Assembly (NCBI RefSeq): GCF_001426405.1
Contig: NZ_LMEP01000012.1
Location: 758,707-822,706 of the forward strand
DNA: 64,000 nt
Reading direction: 5' to 3'
DNA from: Streptomyces sp. Root1304
GTDB taxonomy: Bacteria > Actinomycetota > Actinomycetes > Streptomycetales > Streptomycetaceae
Shown here: positions 43,548-50,770 of the stretch, in pieces
Numbering within the stretch: position 1 is the stretch's first letter
Layout of the letters: each line of letters opens with the position of its first letter
Program-made: the position numbers and the translations under genes
Notes under the pieces: model-generated
The model's input: the letters and a program-made list of their open reading frames with translations, nothing else
Databases searched by the model: none
What the model was told of the DNA's origin: nothing

Positions 43548-44909
43548 ATGGACAAGCAGCAGGAATTCGTGCTCCGTACGCTCGAGGAGCGCGACATCCG
43601 CTTCGTACGTCTGTGGTTCACCGACGTGCTCGGCTTCCTCAAGTCGGTCGCCGTGGCGCCGGCCGAGCTGGAGCAGGCCTTCGACGAGGGCATCGGCTTC
43701 GACGGCTCCGCGATCGAGGGCTTCGCCCGGGTCTACGAGTCCGACATGATCGCCAAGCCGGACCCGGGGACCTTCCAGATCCTGCCGTGGCGGGCCGAGG
43801 CGCCGGGGACGGCCCGGATGTTCTGCGACATCCTCATGCCGGACGGCTCGCCGTCCTTCGCGGACCCGCGCTACGTCCTCAAGCGGGCGCTCGCCAAGAC
43901 CTCGGACCTGGGCTTCACCTTCTACACGCACCCCGAGATCGAGTTCTTCCTCCTCAAGGACAAGCCGCTCGACGGCACCCGCCCGACCCCGGCGGACAAC
44001 TCGGGCTACTTCGACCACACCCCGCAGAACGTGGGCATGGACTTCCGCCGCCAGGCGATCACGATGCTCGAATCGATGGGCATCTCGGTGGAGTTCAGCC
44101 ACCACGAGGGCGCGCCGGGCCAGCAGGAGATCGACCTCCGGTACGCGGACGCGCTCTCCACCGCGGACAACATCATGACGTTCCGCCTGGTCATGAAGCA
44201 GGTGGCGCTGGAGCAGGGCGTGCAGGCCACGTTCATGCCGAAGCCGTTCTCGGACTACCCGGGCTCGGGCATGCACACCCACCTGTCGCTGTTCGAGGGC
44301 GACCGGAACGCGTTCTACGAGTCGGGTGCCGAGTACCAGCTGTCGAAGGTGGGCCGCTCGTTCATCGCGGGCCTGCTGAAGCACGCGGGCGAGATCTCGG
44401 CCGTCACCAACCAGTGGGTCAACTCGTACAAGCGGATCTGGGGCGGCTCCTCGCGCACGGCCGGCTCCGGCGGCGAGGCCCCCTCGTACATCTGCTGGGG
44501 CCACAACAACCGCTCGGCGCTGATCCGCGTCCCCATGTACAAGCCGGGCAAGACGGGCTCCTCGCGGGTCGAGGTCCGCTCGATCGACTCGGGCGCCAAC
44601 CCGTACCTGACGTACGCGGTACTCCTCGCGGCGGGCCTGAAGGGCATCGAGGAGGGCTACGAACTCCCGGCCGGCGCGGACGACGACGTCTGGGCCCTCT
44701 CCGACGCGGAACGCCGCGCCATGGGCATCGAGCCGCTCCCGCAGAACCTGGGCGAGGCGATCACCCTGATGGAGAAGAGCGAACTGGTCGCGGAGACGCT
44801 GGGAGAGCACGTCTTCGACTTCTTCCTGCGCAACAAGAAGCAGGAGTGGGAGGAGTACCGCAGCGAGGTCACGGCCTTCGAACTGCGGAAGAACCTGCCG
44901 GTGCTGTGA
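43548..44909 (+). CDS. glnA2: GlnA2, glutamine synthetase-like gamma-glutamylpolyamine synthetase
   Basis: 453 aa from ATG 43548 (an in-frame ATG at 43536 would add four residues). The GS-I fold is complete: 'WFTDVLGFLKSVAVAP', metal Glu residues in 'HPEIEFFLL' and 'GAPGQQEIDLRYAD', 'GSGMHTHLSLFEGD', 'NNRSALIRVPMYKPG' and 'EVRSIDSGANPYLTYAVLL'. The sequence matches, from memory, S. coelicolor GlnA2 (SCO2241), which glutamylates putrescine and other polyamines as the first step of their catabolism rather than making glutamine. The adenylylation loop differs from true GlnA ('GYELPAGADDDVW'). Monocistronic; the downstream hairpin separates it from a convergent gene. Confidence 0.9.
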   Translation: MDKQQEFVLRTLEERDIRFVRLWFTDVLGFLKSVAVAPAELEQAFDEGIGFDGSAIEGFARVYESDMIAKPDPGTFQILPWRAEAPGTARMFCDILMPDGSPSFADPRYVLKRALAKTSDLGFTFYTHPEIEFFLLKDKPLDGTRPTPADNSGYFDHTPQNVGMDFRRQAITMLESMGISVEFSHHEGAPGQQEIDLRYADALSTADNIMTFRLVMKQVALEQGVQATFMPKPFSDYPGSGMHTHLSLFEGDRNAFYESGAEYQLSKVGRSFIAGLLKHAGEISAVTNQWVNSYKRIWGGSSRTAGSGGEAPSYICWGHNNRSALIRVPMYKPGKTGSSRVEVRSIDSGANPYLTYAVLLAAGLKGIEEGYELPAGADDDVWALSDAERRAMGIEPLPQNLGEAITLMEKSELVAETLGEHVFDFFLRNKKQEWEEYRSEVTAFELRKNLPVL

Positions 44910-44941
44910 GCGCGGGTCGGAGCGTGTCCGTACGGGTCATC

Positions 44942-44977
44942 GGCCTGTGGACGGCCGACTGCGGCAGTCCACAGGCC
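44942..44977. terminator. Bidirectional hairpin between glnA2 and the serine hydrolase gene
   Basis: Outer arms GGCCTGTGGAC / GTCCACAGGCC (11 perfect pairs), one mismatch, then inner stem GCCG-ACTG-CGGC. It lies 32 bases after the glnA2 stop and 31 bases after the stop of the convergent gene. Confidence 0.8.
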
Positions 44978-45008
44978 CGTGACCGGCAGGGTTCGCGTGA
45001 TCGCGGCG

Positions 45009-45938
45009 TCAGCCCTGGGGCACCGCGATGTGCGCCTCCATGGGCATGACGGTCGGCGTGTAGCGGGACGCGGTGCGCACGTCCGGGGTCAGGTCCCGGT
45101 GGATCACCTTCGAGACGGCCTGGATCGTGGCCACGCCGTAGTTCATCGTGCTGTTGCCGTCGGTGAGCACGGAGATGGTGTAGTCGTGGCCGCCGCCCTT
45201 GAACGCGCCGATGCTGTGTACGCGCCAGCCGCGCGTGGCGCGCTGCAGCCAGCCGTTCTTGACGTGCACCGACACCGAGGAGGGCGCGCCGGCCGGGGTG
45301 CCCCACTTCTGTGAGGTGACGACGTTCTTCATGAGCTTGAGGACGTAGGCGCGGGAGGTGTCGCGCAGGACGGTGTTCCTGGTGGTGATCAGCGAGAGCA
45401 GCCGCTGCTCGTCGGTGACGTTGATCTGGGTGAGCCCCCAGTAGCCGCCGGACCCCGGCACCGTCCGGCTCATGCGGGCGGCCGACAGGAAGCCCTTCAC
45501 CTTGGTGACGCCGAGCTGCCTCCACAGGGTCGAGGTGGCCGTGTTGTCGGACTTGGTGATCATGGCGGTGGCCAGGCCGGCCTCGCGTGAGGTCAGGCTC
45601 CGGTTGGTCTTCTGGGCGTCCCAGAGGAGCGTGGCGAGGACGGTCACCTTCACGACGCTGGCCGAGTCGTACGAGCCCGTGGCGCGCAGGGTGCAGGTGG
45701 TGTTCGTGGCGCGGTCGTACAGGCCGACGGCCACGGTGCCGGAGCGCGTGGCGAGGACGGCGGCGATGTCCTTCTTGAGCCTGGCGGCGAGCCCGGTCTG
45801 GCTCGACGTACAGCTGACCTGCGGCGCGGTGGCGGCGGAAGCGGGCGCCGCGCCCGCGACGACGGGCACGAGCATTCCGGCGGCGGCAGCGGCCACGACC
45901 GGGAGCGCGCGGGCGCGCTGGGATATGCGGTGAGTCAT
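45009..45938 (-). CDS. Secreted serine hydrolase with class A beta-lactamase fold
   Basis: 309 aa. Signal peptide with AxA cleavage near residue 36 ('VVAGAAPASAATAPQ'). The active-site SxxK is 'YDSASVVKVTVLATLL' (Ser about residue 92), the SDN motif is in 'MITKSDNTATSTLW', and the KTG box is represented by 'VHVKNGWLQ'. The omega loop Glu (ExxLN) needed for beta-lactam hydrolysis is not found; 'WGLTQINVTDEQRLL' stands in its place. A D,D-peptidase-like or penicillin-binding role on the cell wall is therefore more likely than resistance. It is divergent from a PH-domain protein gene. Confidence 0.88.
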   Translation of the reverse strand: MTHRISQRARALPVVAAAAAGMLVPVVAGAAPASAATAPQVSCTSSQTGLAARLKKDIAAVLATRSGTVAVGLYDRATNTTCTLRATGSYDSASVVKVTVLATLLWDAQKTNRSLTSREAGLATAMITKSDNTATSTLWRQLGVTKVKGFLSAARMSRTVPGSGGYWGLTQINVTDEQRLLSLITTRNTVLRDTSRAYVLKLMKNVVTSQKWGTPAGAPSSVSVHVKNGWLQRATRGWRVHSIGAFKGGGHDYTISVLTDGNSTMNYGVATIQAVSKVIHRDLTPDVRTASRYTPTVMPMEAHIAVPQG

Positions 45939-46055
45939 GTGGGTCCCCCTGGAAACGGTCCGGCGAGCACGCCCGGGGCGCGCTCGCCCTGGACGACTCC
46001 TCGGGCGCGCATATGGTTGTACGAATCCAGCGGAACCGGGGGAGAGGGGGACGAC

Positions 46056-46466
46056 ATGGAGCTTGTGCCCACGCTCGTCAACCGGTTGGCCAACACGGGG
46101 CTCGGGCTCGCGCCGGGAGTCGGCTTCGCCGTGTACGCGGTGGAGGCCGGGGCCGCCCGGCAGCGGGCGGCGGCGGTGGCCGCCGTCCTGGCCTGCGCGA
46201 TCGTCGCCGTGCGGGGCTTCCGCGCGGGGGTCCGCTGCGAGGCCGGGCGACTGGTGGTCCGCGGCTTCGTGTGGACCCGGTCGATACCGCGATCGTCCGT
46301 CACCGAGGTCACCCCCTTCCCGGCCGTCCGCTGGACCACCCCCGGCGGACGCCGCCGCTGGACACCGCTCTGGGCCTTCACCGAACCGACGGAGGGAACC
46401 AGAGGCGCGCAGTCACGCAAACGAACCAACACCACGCGCCTGCGACGCTGGGCGGCCGGGGGGTAG
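46056..46466 (+). CDS. Small membrane protein with bacterial PH-like domain
   Basis: 136 aa from ATG 46056, with GGGGGAGAGGGGG upstream. Two hydrophobic segments (about residues 10-27 and 38-53) precede a short PH-type beta domain ('RCEAGRLVVRGFVWTRSIPRSSVTEV') and a basic tail. PH-like domains in this arrangement are common in actinomycetes but have no known ligand. It is divergent from the serine hydrolase gene. Confidence 0.8.
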   Translation: MELVPTLVNRLANTGLGLAPGVGFAVYAVEAGAARQRAAAVAAVLACAIVAVRGFRAGVRCEAGRLVVRGFVWTRSIPRSSVTEVTPFPAVRWTTPGGRRRWTPLWAFTEPTEGTRGAQSRKRTNTTRLRRWAAGG

Positions 46467-46600
46467 CGGGGCTCGGCGGGCGCCGGGGCGTCTCGGTGGT
46501 GCCGAACTGCCGGTCCACGGGACCTCGTAGCGTCGGGGACGGGTCGTCCGGAGCGGTGGGTCGGCATCCCGGGACCTCCTGGGAGGACTGCGGGGTCTGG

Positions 46601-46798
46601 GAGACGGACGGGGCCGCCGTGTTGATGGACTCCGCCGAGGCCGGGGTCGATCTCGGGGTTCCGTACCCGGGCGGCACACGGATGCCGCAGCAGGCCGATG
46701 TCGACGTTCCCGCCGGGTGCTGGCGGGTCCGCGCCTGCTGTTCGAGCGGTGTGGACCCCTCGGTCGGGGTGGTCCGCCTGCTTCCGGTGACTGCCTGA
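46601..46798 (+). pseudogene. 3' remnant of a protein-coding gene
   Basis: In frame with the TGA at 46796-46798 there is a stretch with strong third-position GC bias that reads '...AVLMDSAEAGVDLGVPYPGG' and ends 'DVDVPAGCWRVRACCSSG ... VVRLLPVTA'. The ending resembles the beta-sheet C termini of small Streptomyces proteins. No start codon with binding site is present and the upstream frame is not protein-like, so it is probably a truncated gene. The exact left end is uncertain; the 373-base gap between genes holds nothing else I can support. Confidence 0.4.
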
Positions 46799-46839
46799 AC
46801 TCCGTTGCCCCCGCTCGGCGGTCGGTTCAGACTGGTCTC

Positions 46840-47334
46840 GTGAGGATCTCTTCCGTCGCCACCGCGCGGCTTGTCCTGCATCCCCTCAGCGTCGGTGAGG
46901 CCGAGCGGATCGTGGCCCGGGAAGCCGGGCCGGGGGATCTGTGGGGGGCCGGCTATCCCGCCGACGGGGACGTCTCCGGGGCCGGGACGTTTCTGCGGGT
47001 GTGGGCCTCCTCCGGGGATCCCGGGGTGTTCGGGATCTACGAGATACGGCTCCGCGACACCGGTGTCGCCGTCGGGGGGATCGGGTTCCACGGGCCGCCC
47101 GACGAGATCGGGGTCGCCACCGTGGGATACGGGCTGGTGCCCGACGCGCAGGGGCGGGGGTACGCCTCCGAGGCTCTGCGCGCGCTCCTCGGGATCGCCC
47201 GCACGGCCGGTGTCTCCGGAGTGAAGGGGGACGCCGACCTCGACAACCTCGGCTCCCACCGGGTGATGGAGGCCGCCGGGATGGCCTGCGTGGCCGAGGA
47301 CGCCCGACTCCGGCATTTCTACGTGGGGTTCTAG
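46840..47334 (+). CDS. GNAT-family N-acetyltransferase
   Basis: 164 aa from GTG 46840. 'TARLVLHPLSVGEAERIVA' at the N terminus and the acetyl-CoA pyrophosphate loop 'YGLVPDAQGRGYASEALRALL' (Q-x-x-G-x-G/A) followed by 'DADLDNLGSHRVMEAAGM' are the RimJ/RimL-like GNAT signatures. It probably acetylates an amine or protein N terminus; the substrate is unknown. A CAGACT hexamer six bases before GTG and no SD suggest a leaderless mRNA. Third-position GC is slightly lower than in neighbours, consistent with an accessory gene. Confidence 0.88.
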   Translation: MRISSVATARLVLHPLSVGEAERIVAREAGPGDLWGAGYPADGDVSGAGTFLRVWASSGDPGVFGIYEIRLRDTGVAVGGIGFHGPPDEIGVATVGYGLVPDAQGRGYASEALRALLGIARTAGVSGVKGDADLDNLGSHRVMEAAGMACVAEDARLRHFYVGF

Positions 47335-47344
47335 CTCTCCCCGC

Positions 47345-47776
47345 TCAGCGTTCCGACAGTTCCGACGGGGCCTCCTGGACCACCCAGCCGTTGCCGTCCG
47401 GGTCCTCGAAGGTCATGAAGGAGTTCCACGTACCGCCCTTGCCCTCCTCCCAGCCCGTCGCCCCGACGTGCCGGATCGGCGAGGCCTCCACGCCTCGGGC
47501 CACGAGTTCCTTCCGTGCCGCCTCGATGTCCGTGACGCAGAGCTGGAGGCCCTGCAGATCGCCCGGCGCCATGTTCCTCGTGCCCGGCAGGTCCGGCATC
47601 CCGCTCATCATCGCGATCGAGCAGCGCGAGCCCGGCGGCGTCGCCTGGATGATGCGCGTGCCCGGCGCCACCTCGTCGTCCAGGTCGATCCTGAAGCCGC
47701 ACCGCTCGCCGTAGAACTCCTTCGCCCGGTCCAGGTCGGTCACGGGGACCGGGACGACTTCCAGTGTCCAGTTCAT
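47345..47776 (-). CDS. VOC-family (glyoxalase/bleomycin-resistance fold) protein
   Basis: 143 aa. Two beta-alpha-beta-beta-beta modules: 'LEVVPVPVTDLDRAKEFYGERCGF' (residues 4-27) and 'GLQLCVTDIEAARKELVARGVEASPI', ending with 'FMTFEDPDGNGWVVQE'. It resembles actinomycete glyoxalase-like lactoylglutathione lyase/dioxygenase-superfamily members. Metal ligands are not all obvious (the first His is replaced by V-P-V near the start), so a binding role is as likely as catalysis. Confidence 0.9.
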   Translation of the reverse strand: MNWTLEVVPVPVTDLDRAKEFYGERCGFRIDLDDEVAPGTRIIQATPPGSRCSIAMMSGMPDLPGTRNMAPGDLQGLQLCVTDIEAARKELVARGVEASPIRHVGATGWEEGKGGTWNSFMTFEDPDGNGWVVQEAPSELSER

Positions 47777-48081
47777 GGGTTCCTCTTCCTCTGTCGCGCG
47801 TGAGCCCTGCCGCCCGCGCCGCCCTGCAAGCTCCGCCCGCAGGCCCGGACCTGACGGAAAACCGTCGTCCCTCGCGGCCGGTTCCGGTGTGCATCGTCCC
47901 CGCCGGGGTGCCGAACGCGCGCTTGGACGCGGGAATGCTCCCCTGTTGTTCCGTCTGTTCCGTTCCAGGTTTGAAATCGACCGTCATTGACGGCTTCTTC
48001 GACACGCAACGTCCTTATAGTGAGCCTGCTTTGATCACATGACCGCGACGCGTGCGACTGTCGCCACAGGATCCAGGACAC
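47777..48081. other. Divergent promoter region between VOC gene and P450 pair
   Basis: 305 bases. The right half has lower GC (TTGAAATCGACC ... CCTTATAGTGAGCC), with a TATAGT -10-like hexamer near 48015 and a TTGACG hexamer, but they are separated by about 23 bases, too far for a standard promoter. No ORF and no clear palindrome were found. Confidence 0.5.
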
Positions 48082-49401
48082 ATGACGCGCCCTTCCTCCG
48101 CAGAGCCCGCGCCCGCTCCGACTCCGAACTCCCCGCCCCCCGGGTGCCCGGCGCACGCCGGCCCGGCGGCCGTGGCGCTGAGCGGGCCCGAGTTCCAGAC
48201 CGACCCCCACGCCGTCCACCGCGCCATGCGCCGCGACCACGGCCCCGTCGTCCCCGTGGAACTGCCCGGCGGCATCCCCGCCTGGCTGGTCATCGGCTAC
48301 CGCGAGGTCCACCGGGTCACCAGCGACGGGGAGTTGTTCCCGCGCGACGTGAGCCTGTGGAACCAGTGGCCGAACATCCCCGACGACTGGCCGCTGCTCC
48401 CGATGGTCGGGCGACCCCTGCCCTCCATCTACTTCACCGCCGGGCAGGAACACCGCCGGCACGTCCGGATGGTCGTCCCCGCCCTCGAAGGCGCCGACCC
48501 CTTCGAGACCCGCGGGCACTGCGAGGAACTGGCCGACCGGCTGATCGACGCCGTGTGCGGCCGCGGCACGGCCGACCTCGTGGCCGACTTCTGCGAGCCC
48601 CTCCCCGTCCTCGTCCTCGCCCGCCTCGTCGGCTTCCCCGACGGCGAGGGCGCCGACATCGCCCGGGTGCTGAAGGACCTGGCCGACGGCGGCCCGGAGG
48701 CGCAGAGCGCCCACCTGCGGTTCGCCGAACACATGGCGAAGCTGGTCGCCGCGAAGCATGCCGAGCCCGGGAACGACATCACCTCGCGCATGCTCGCCTT
48801 CCCCGAGGCGTTCACCGACGAGGAGTACATGCTCGACCTGATGGCCATCACGGCCGCCGGGCACCTCACCACCGCCGACTGGATCAGCAACTCCCTGCGC
48901 CTGATGCTCACCGAGACCGAGCTGGCCGACTCGATGGCCGGCGGCCGGCGCAGCGTCGGCGAGGCCACGACCGAGGTGCTGTGGGAGGACACCCCGACCC
49001 AGATCCTCGCCGGACGCTGGGCCGTCCGGGACACCCGGCTCGGCGAACGGCTCATCAAGGCCGGGGACATGCTGCTCCTCGGCCTCGGCGCCGCCAACAC
49101 CGACCCGCTGATCCGGCAGGGCGCCGCGGTGGCGGACACGGGCGCCGACGCCGCCGCCCGCAGCGGCGCCGGCGCGCACCTGGCGTTCAGCCACGGCGAG
49201 TACCGGTGCCCCTTCCCCGCCCAGGAGATCGCCGAGACCATCGTCCGCACCGGCATCGAGGTCCTGCTCGACCGGCTGCCCGACCTCGAACTCGCCGTCG
49301 CCACCGAGGATCTCGTACGGCGGCCCTCCGCCTTCCTGCGCGGCACCACCTCGCTTCCCGTCCGGTTCACCCCCGTCCGCACGTCAGGAGATCCCTCGTG
49401 A
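48082..49401 (+). CDS. Cytochrome P450, CYP157-like with altered K-helix motif
   Basis: 439 aa from ATG 48082. The P450 fold is recognisable, with the heme-ligand Cys at about residue 376 in 'HLAFSHGEYRCPFPAQEIAE'. Conserved motifs are altered: the K-helix ExxR reads E298-V-L-W301 (Arg to Trp), the I-helix acid-Thr pair reads 'AAGHLTTADW' (acid to Leu), and the heme loop lacks the usual H/R-x-C-x-G. Loss of the ExxR Arg with Trp in its place is the hallmark of the Streptomyces CYP157 family. The stop overlaps the CYP154-like start by 4 bases. Substrate unknown. Confidence 0.88.
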   Translation: MTRPSSAEPAPAPTPNSPPPGCPAHAGPAAVALSGPEFQTDPHAVHRAMRRDHGPVVPVELPGGIPAWLVIGYREVHRVTSDGELFPRDVSLWNQWPNIPDDWPLLPMVGRPLPSIYFTAGQEHRRHVRMVVPALEGADPFETRGHCEELADRLIDAVCGRGTADLVADFCEPLPVLVLARLVGFPDGEGADIARVLKDLADGGPEAQSAHLRFAEHMAKLVAAKHAEPGNDITSRMLAFPEAFTDEEYMLDLMAITAAGHLTTADWISNSLRLMLTETELADSMAGGRRSVGEATTEVLWEDTPTQILAGRWAVRDTRLGERLIKAGDMLLLGLGAANTDPLIRQGAAVADTGADAAARSGAGAHLAFSHGEYRCPFPAQEIAETIVRTGIEVLLDRLPDLELAVATEDLVRRPSAFLRGTTSLPVRFTPVRTSGDPS

Positions 49402-50645
49402 ACTGCCCCCACGCCTCCGCCGCCCAGGGCGGCGGGCCCGTCGTCATCGACCCGATGGTGCAGGACCTGGACGGCGAGACGGCGCGGCTGCGCGACGCCG
49501 GAGCGCTGGCGACGATCGATCTCCTCGGGGTGCCCGCCCGGGCCGTCACCCGGCACGCCGACGCCCGGCGGCTCCTCGTCGACCCCCGCCTGGTGAAGGA
49601 CCTCGACGCCTGGAGCCTGTGGCGCAGCGGCGAGGTGACGCACGCCTGGCCGCTCATCGGGATGATCGACGCCGGACGGTCCATGTTCACCGTCGACGGC
49701 GCCGAACACCGCCGCCTGCGCACCAAGACCTCCCAGGCGCTCACCCCGCGCCGCCTCGAAGCGATACGCCCCGACATCGAGAAGTTCACCGGCGAACTCC
49801 TCGACGCGCTCGCGGACGGCGGCCGGGACGGGGCCGTCGTCGACCTCAAGTCCGTGTTCGCGCAGCCGCTGCCGATGCGGGTCGTGGGCATGCTGATGGG
49901 CGTCGACCCGGCCGCGAACGCCATGCTGACCCGCCAGTACAAGGCCTTCTTCTCGATGCTCACCCCGCAGGACGAACGACTGGCCCTGCTGGCCGAACTG
50001 GACGTCTTCTACGCCGGTCTCGTCCGCGAGAAGACCGCGCGGCCCACCGACGACCTGACCTCCGCGCTGATCCTCGCCGACGAGGGCGGCGAGCCGCTCA
50101 CCGAGGAGGAGGTGATCGGCAACCTCAAGGCGATGGTCGCCGCCGGGCACGAGACCACGATCGGCCTCATCCTCAACGCCGTACGCGCCCTGCTCGCCCA
50201 CCCCGACCAGCTGCGGATGGTCCTGGACGGCGAGGTCTCCTGGGAGACGGTGATCGAGGAGACCCTCCGGTGGGACACCCCCACCACCCATCTGCTGATG
50301 CGTTTCGCCACCGAGGACATCGAGGTGGGCGAGGACGTCATCGCCGCCGGCGAGGGCGTCGTCATCTCCTACCGGGCGATCGGCCGCGACCCCGAGCAGC
50401 ACGGCCCCGACGCCGACGCGTTCGACATCACCCGGCCGACCGCCGCCCGGCACATGACCTTCGGCCACGGCCCGCACATCTGCCCCGGCGCGGCCCTGTC
50501 CCGCGTCGAGGCGGGCATCGCCCTGCCCGCCCTCTTCGCGCGCTTCCCCCGCCTGCGGCTCGCGGTGCCGGACGCGGACCTCCGCAAGCTGCCGGTGATG
50601 ACGCAGAACGACATGGAGGCGTTCCCCGTACTCCTGGACGCCTGA
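49398..50645 (+). CDS. Cytochrome P450, CYP154-like
   Basis: 415 aa from GTG 49398, overlapping the CYP157-like stop (GTGA). All canonical motifs are present: I-helix 'MVAAGHETTIGLILNAV', K-helix E288-T-L-R291 in 'IEETLRWDTPTTHLL', and heme loop 'MTFGHGPHICPGAALSRVEAG' with Cys about 362. The C terminus 'LAVPDADLRKLPVMTQNDMEAFPVLL' is typical of CYP154. CYP154 enzymes oxidise small or macrocyclic substrates with external ferredoxin; no ferredoxin gene is adjacent. Pairing with a CYP157 is a known Streptomyces theme, usually inside conservons. Confidence 0.92.
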   Translation: MNCPHASAAQGGGPVVIDPMVQDLDGETARLRDAGALATIDLLGVPARAVTRHADARRLLVDPRLVKDLDAWSLWRSGEVTHAWPLIGMIDAGRSMFTVDGAEHRRLRTKTSQALTPRRLEAIRPDIEKFTGELLDALADGGRDGAVVDLKSVFAQPLPMRVVGMLMGVDPAANAMLTRQYKAFFSMLTPQDERLALLAELDVFYAGLVREKTARPTDDLTSALILADEGGEPLTEEEVIGNLKAMVAAGHETTIGLILNAVRALLAHPDQLRMVLDGEVSWETVIEETLRWDTPTTHLLMRFATEDIEVGEDVIAAGEGVVISYRAIGRDPEQHGPDADAFDITRPTAARHMTFGHGPHICPGAALSRVEAGIALPALFARFPRLRLAVPDADLRKLPVMTQNDMEAFPVLLDA

Positions 50646-50690
50646 GCGGTACGGGGACCCGGCCGGGCGCGGGTCATCGGGGAGGCGGGG

Positions 50691-50770
50691 GAGCGGGACG
50701 GCCGGCCGAGCCGGGGGACGGCCAGCGGGAGAGCGGAACGGCCGGCCGGGGGAGCCGGAACGGTCAGCGG
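50691..50770. repeat. Imperfect tandem duplication (about 40 bp) at a gene end
   Basis: Copies at 50691-50728 and 50731-50770 share GAGCGG(G/A)ACGGCCGGCCG and end in ACGG(C/T)CAGCGG. The second copy supplies the stop codon of the PIG-L gene (50764-50766). It lies between two convergent genes. Confidence 0.65.

Noticed and set aside
46378-47316. 312-codon minus-strand frame opposite the PH-domain, remnant and GNAT genes
   Set aside because: Codon bias and known motifs favour the plus-strand GNAT; the minus frame is Pro/Gly/Arg-rich without any recognisable motif.
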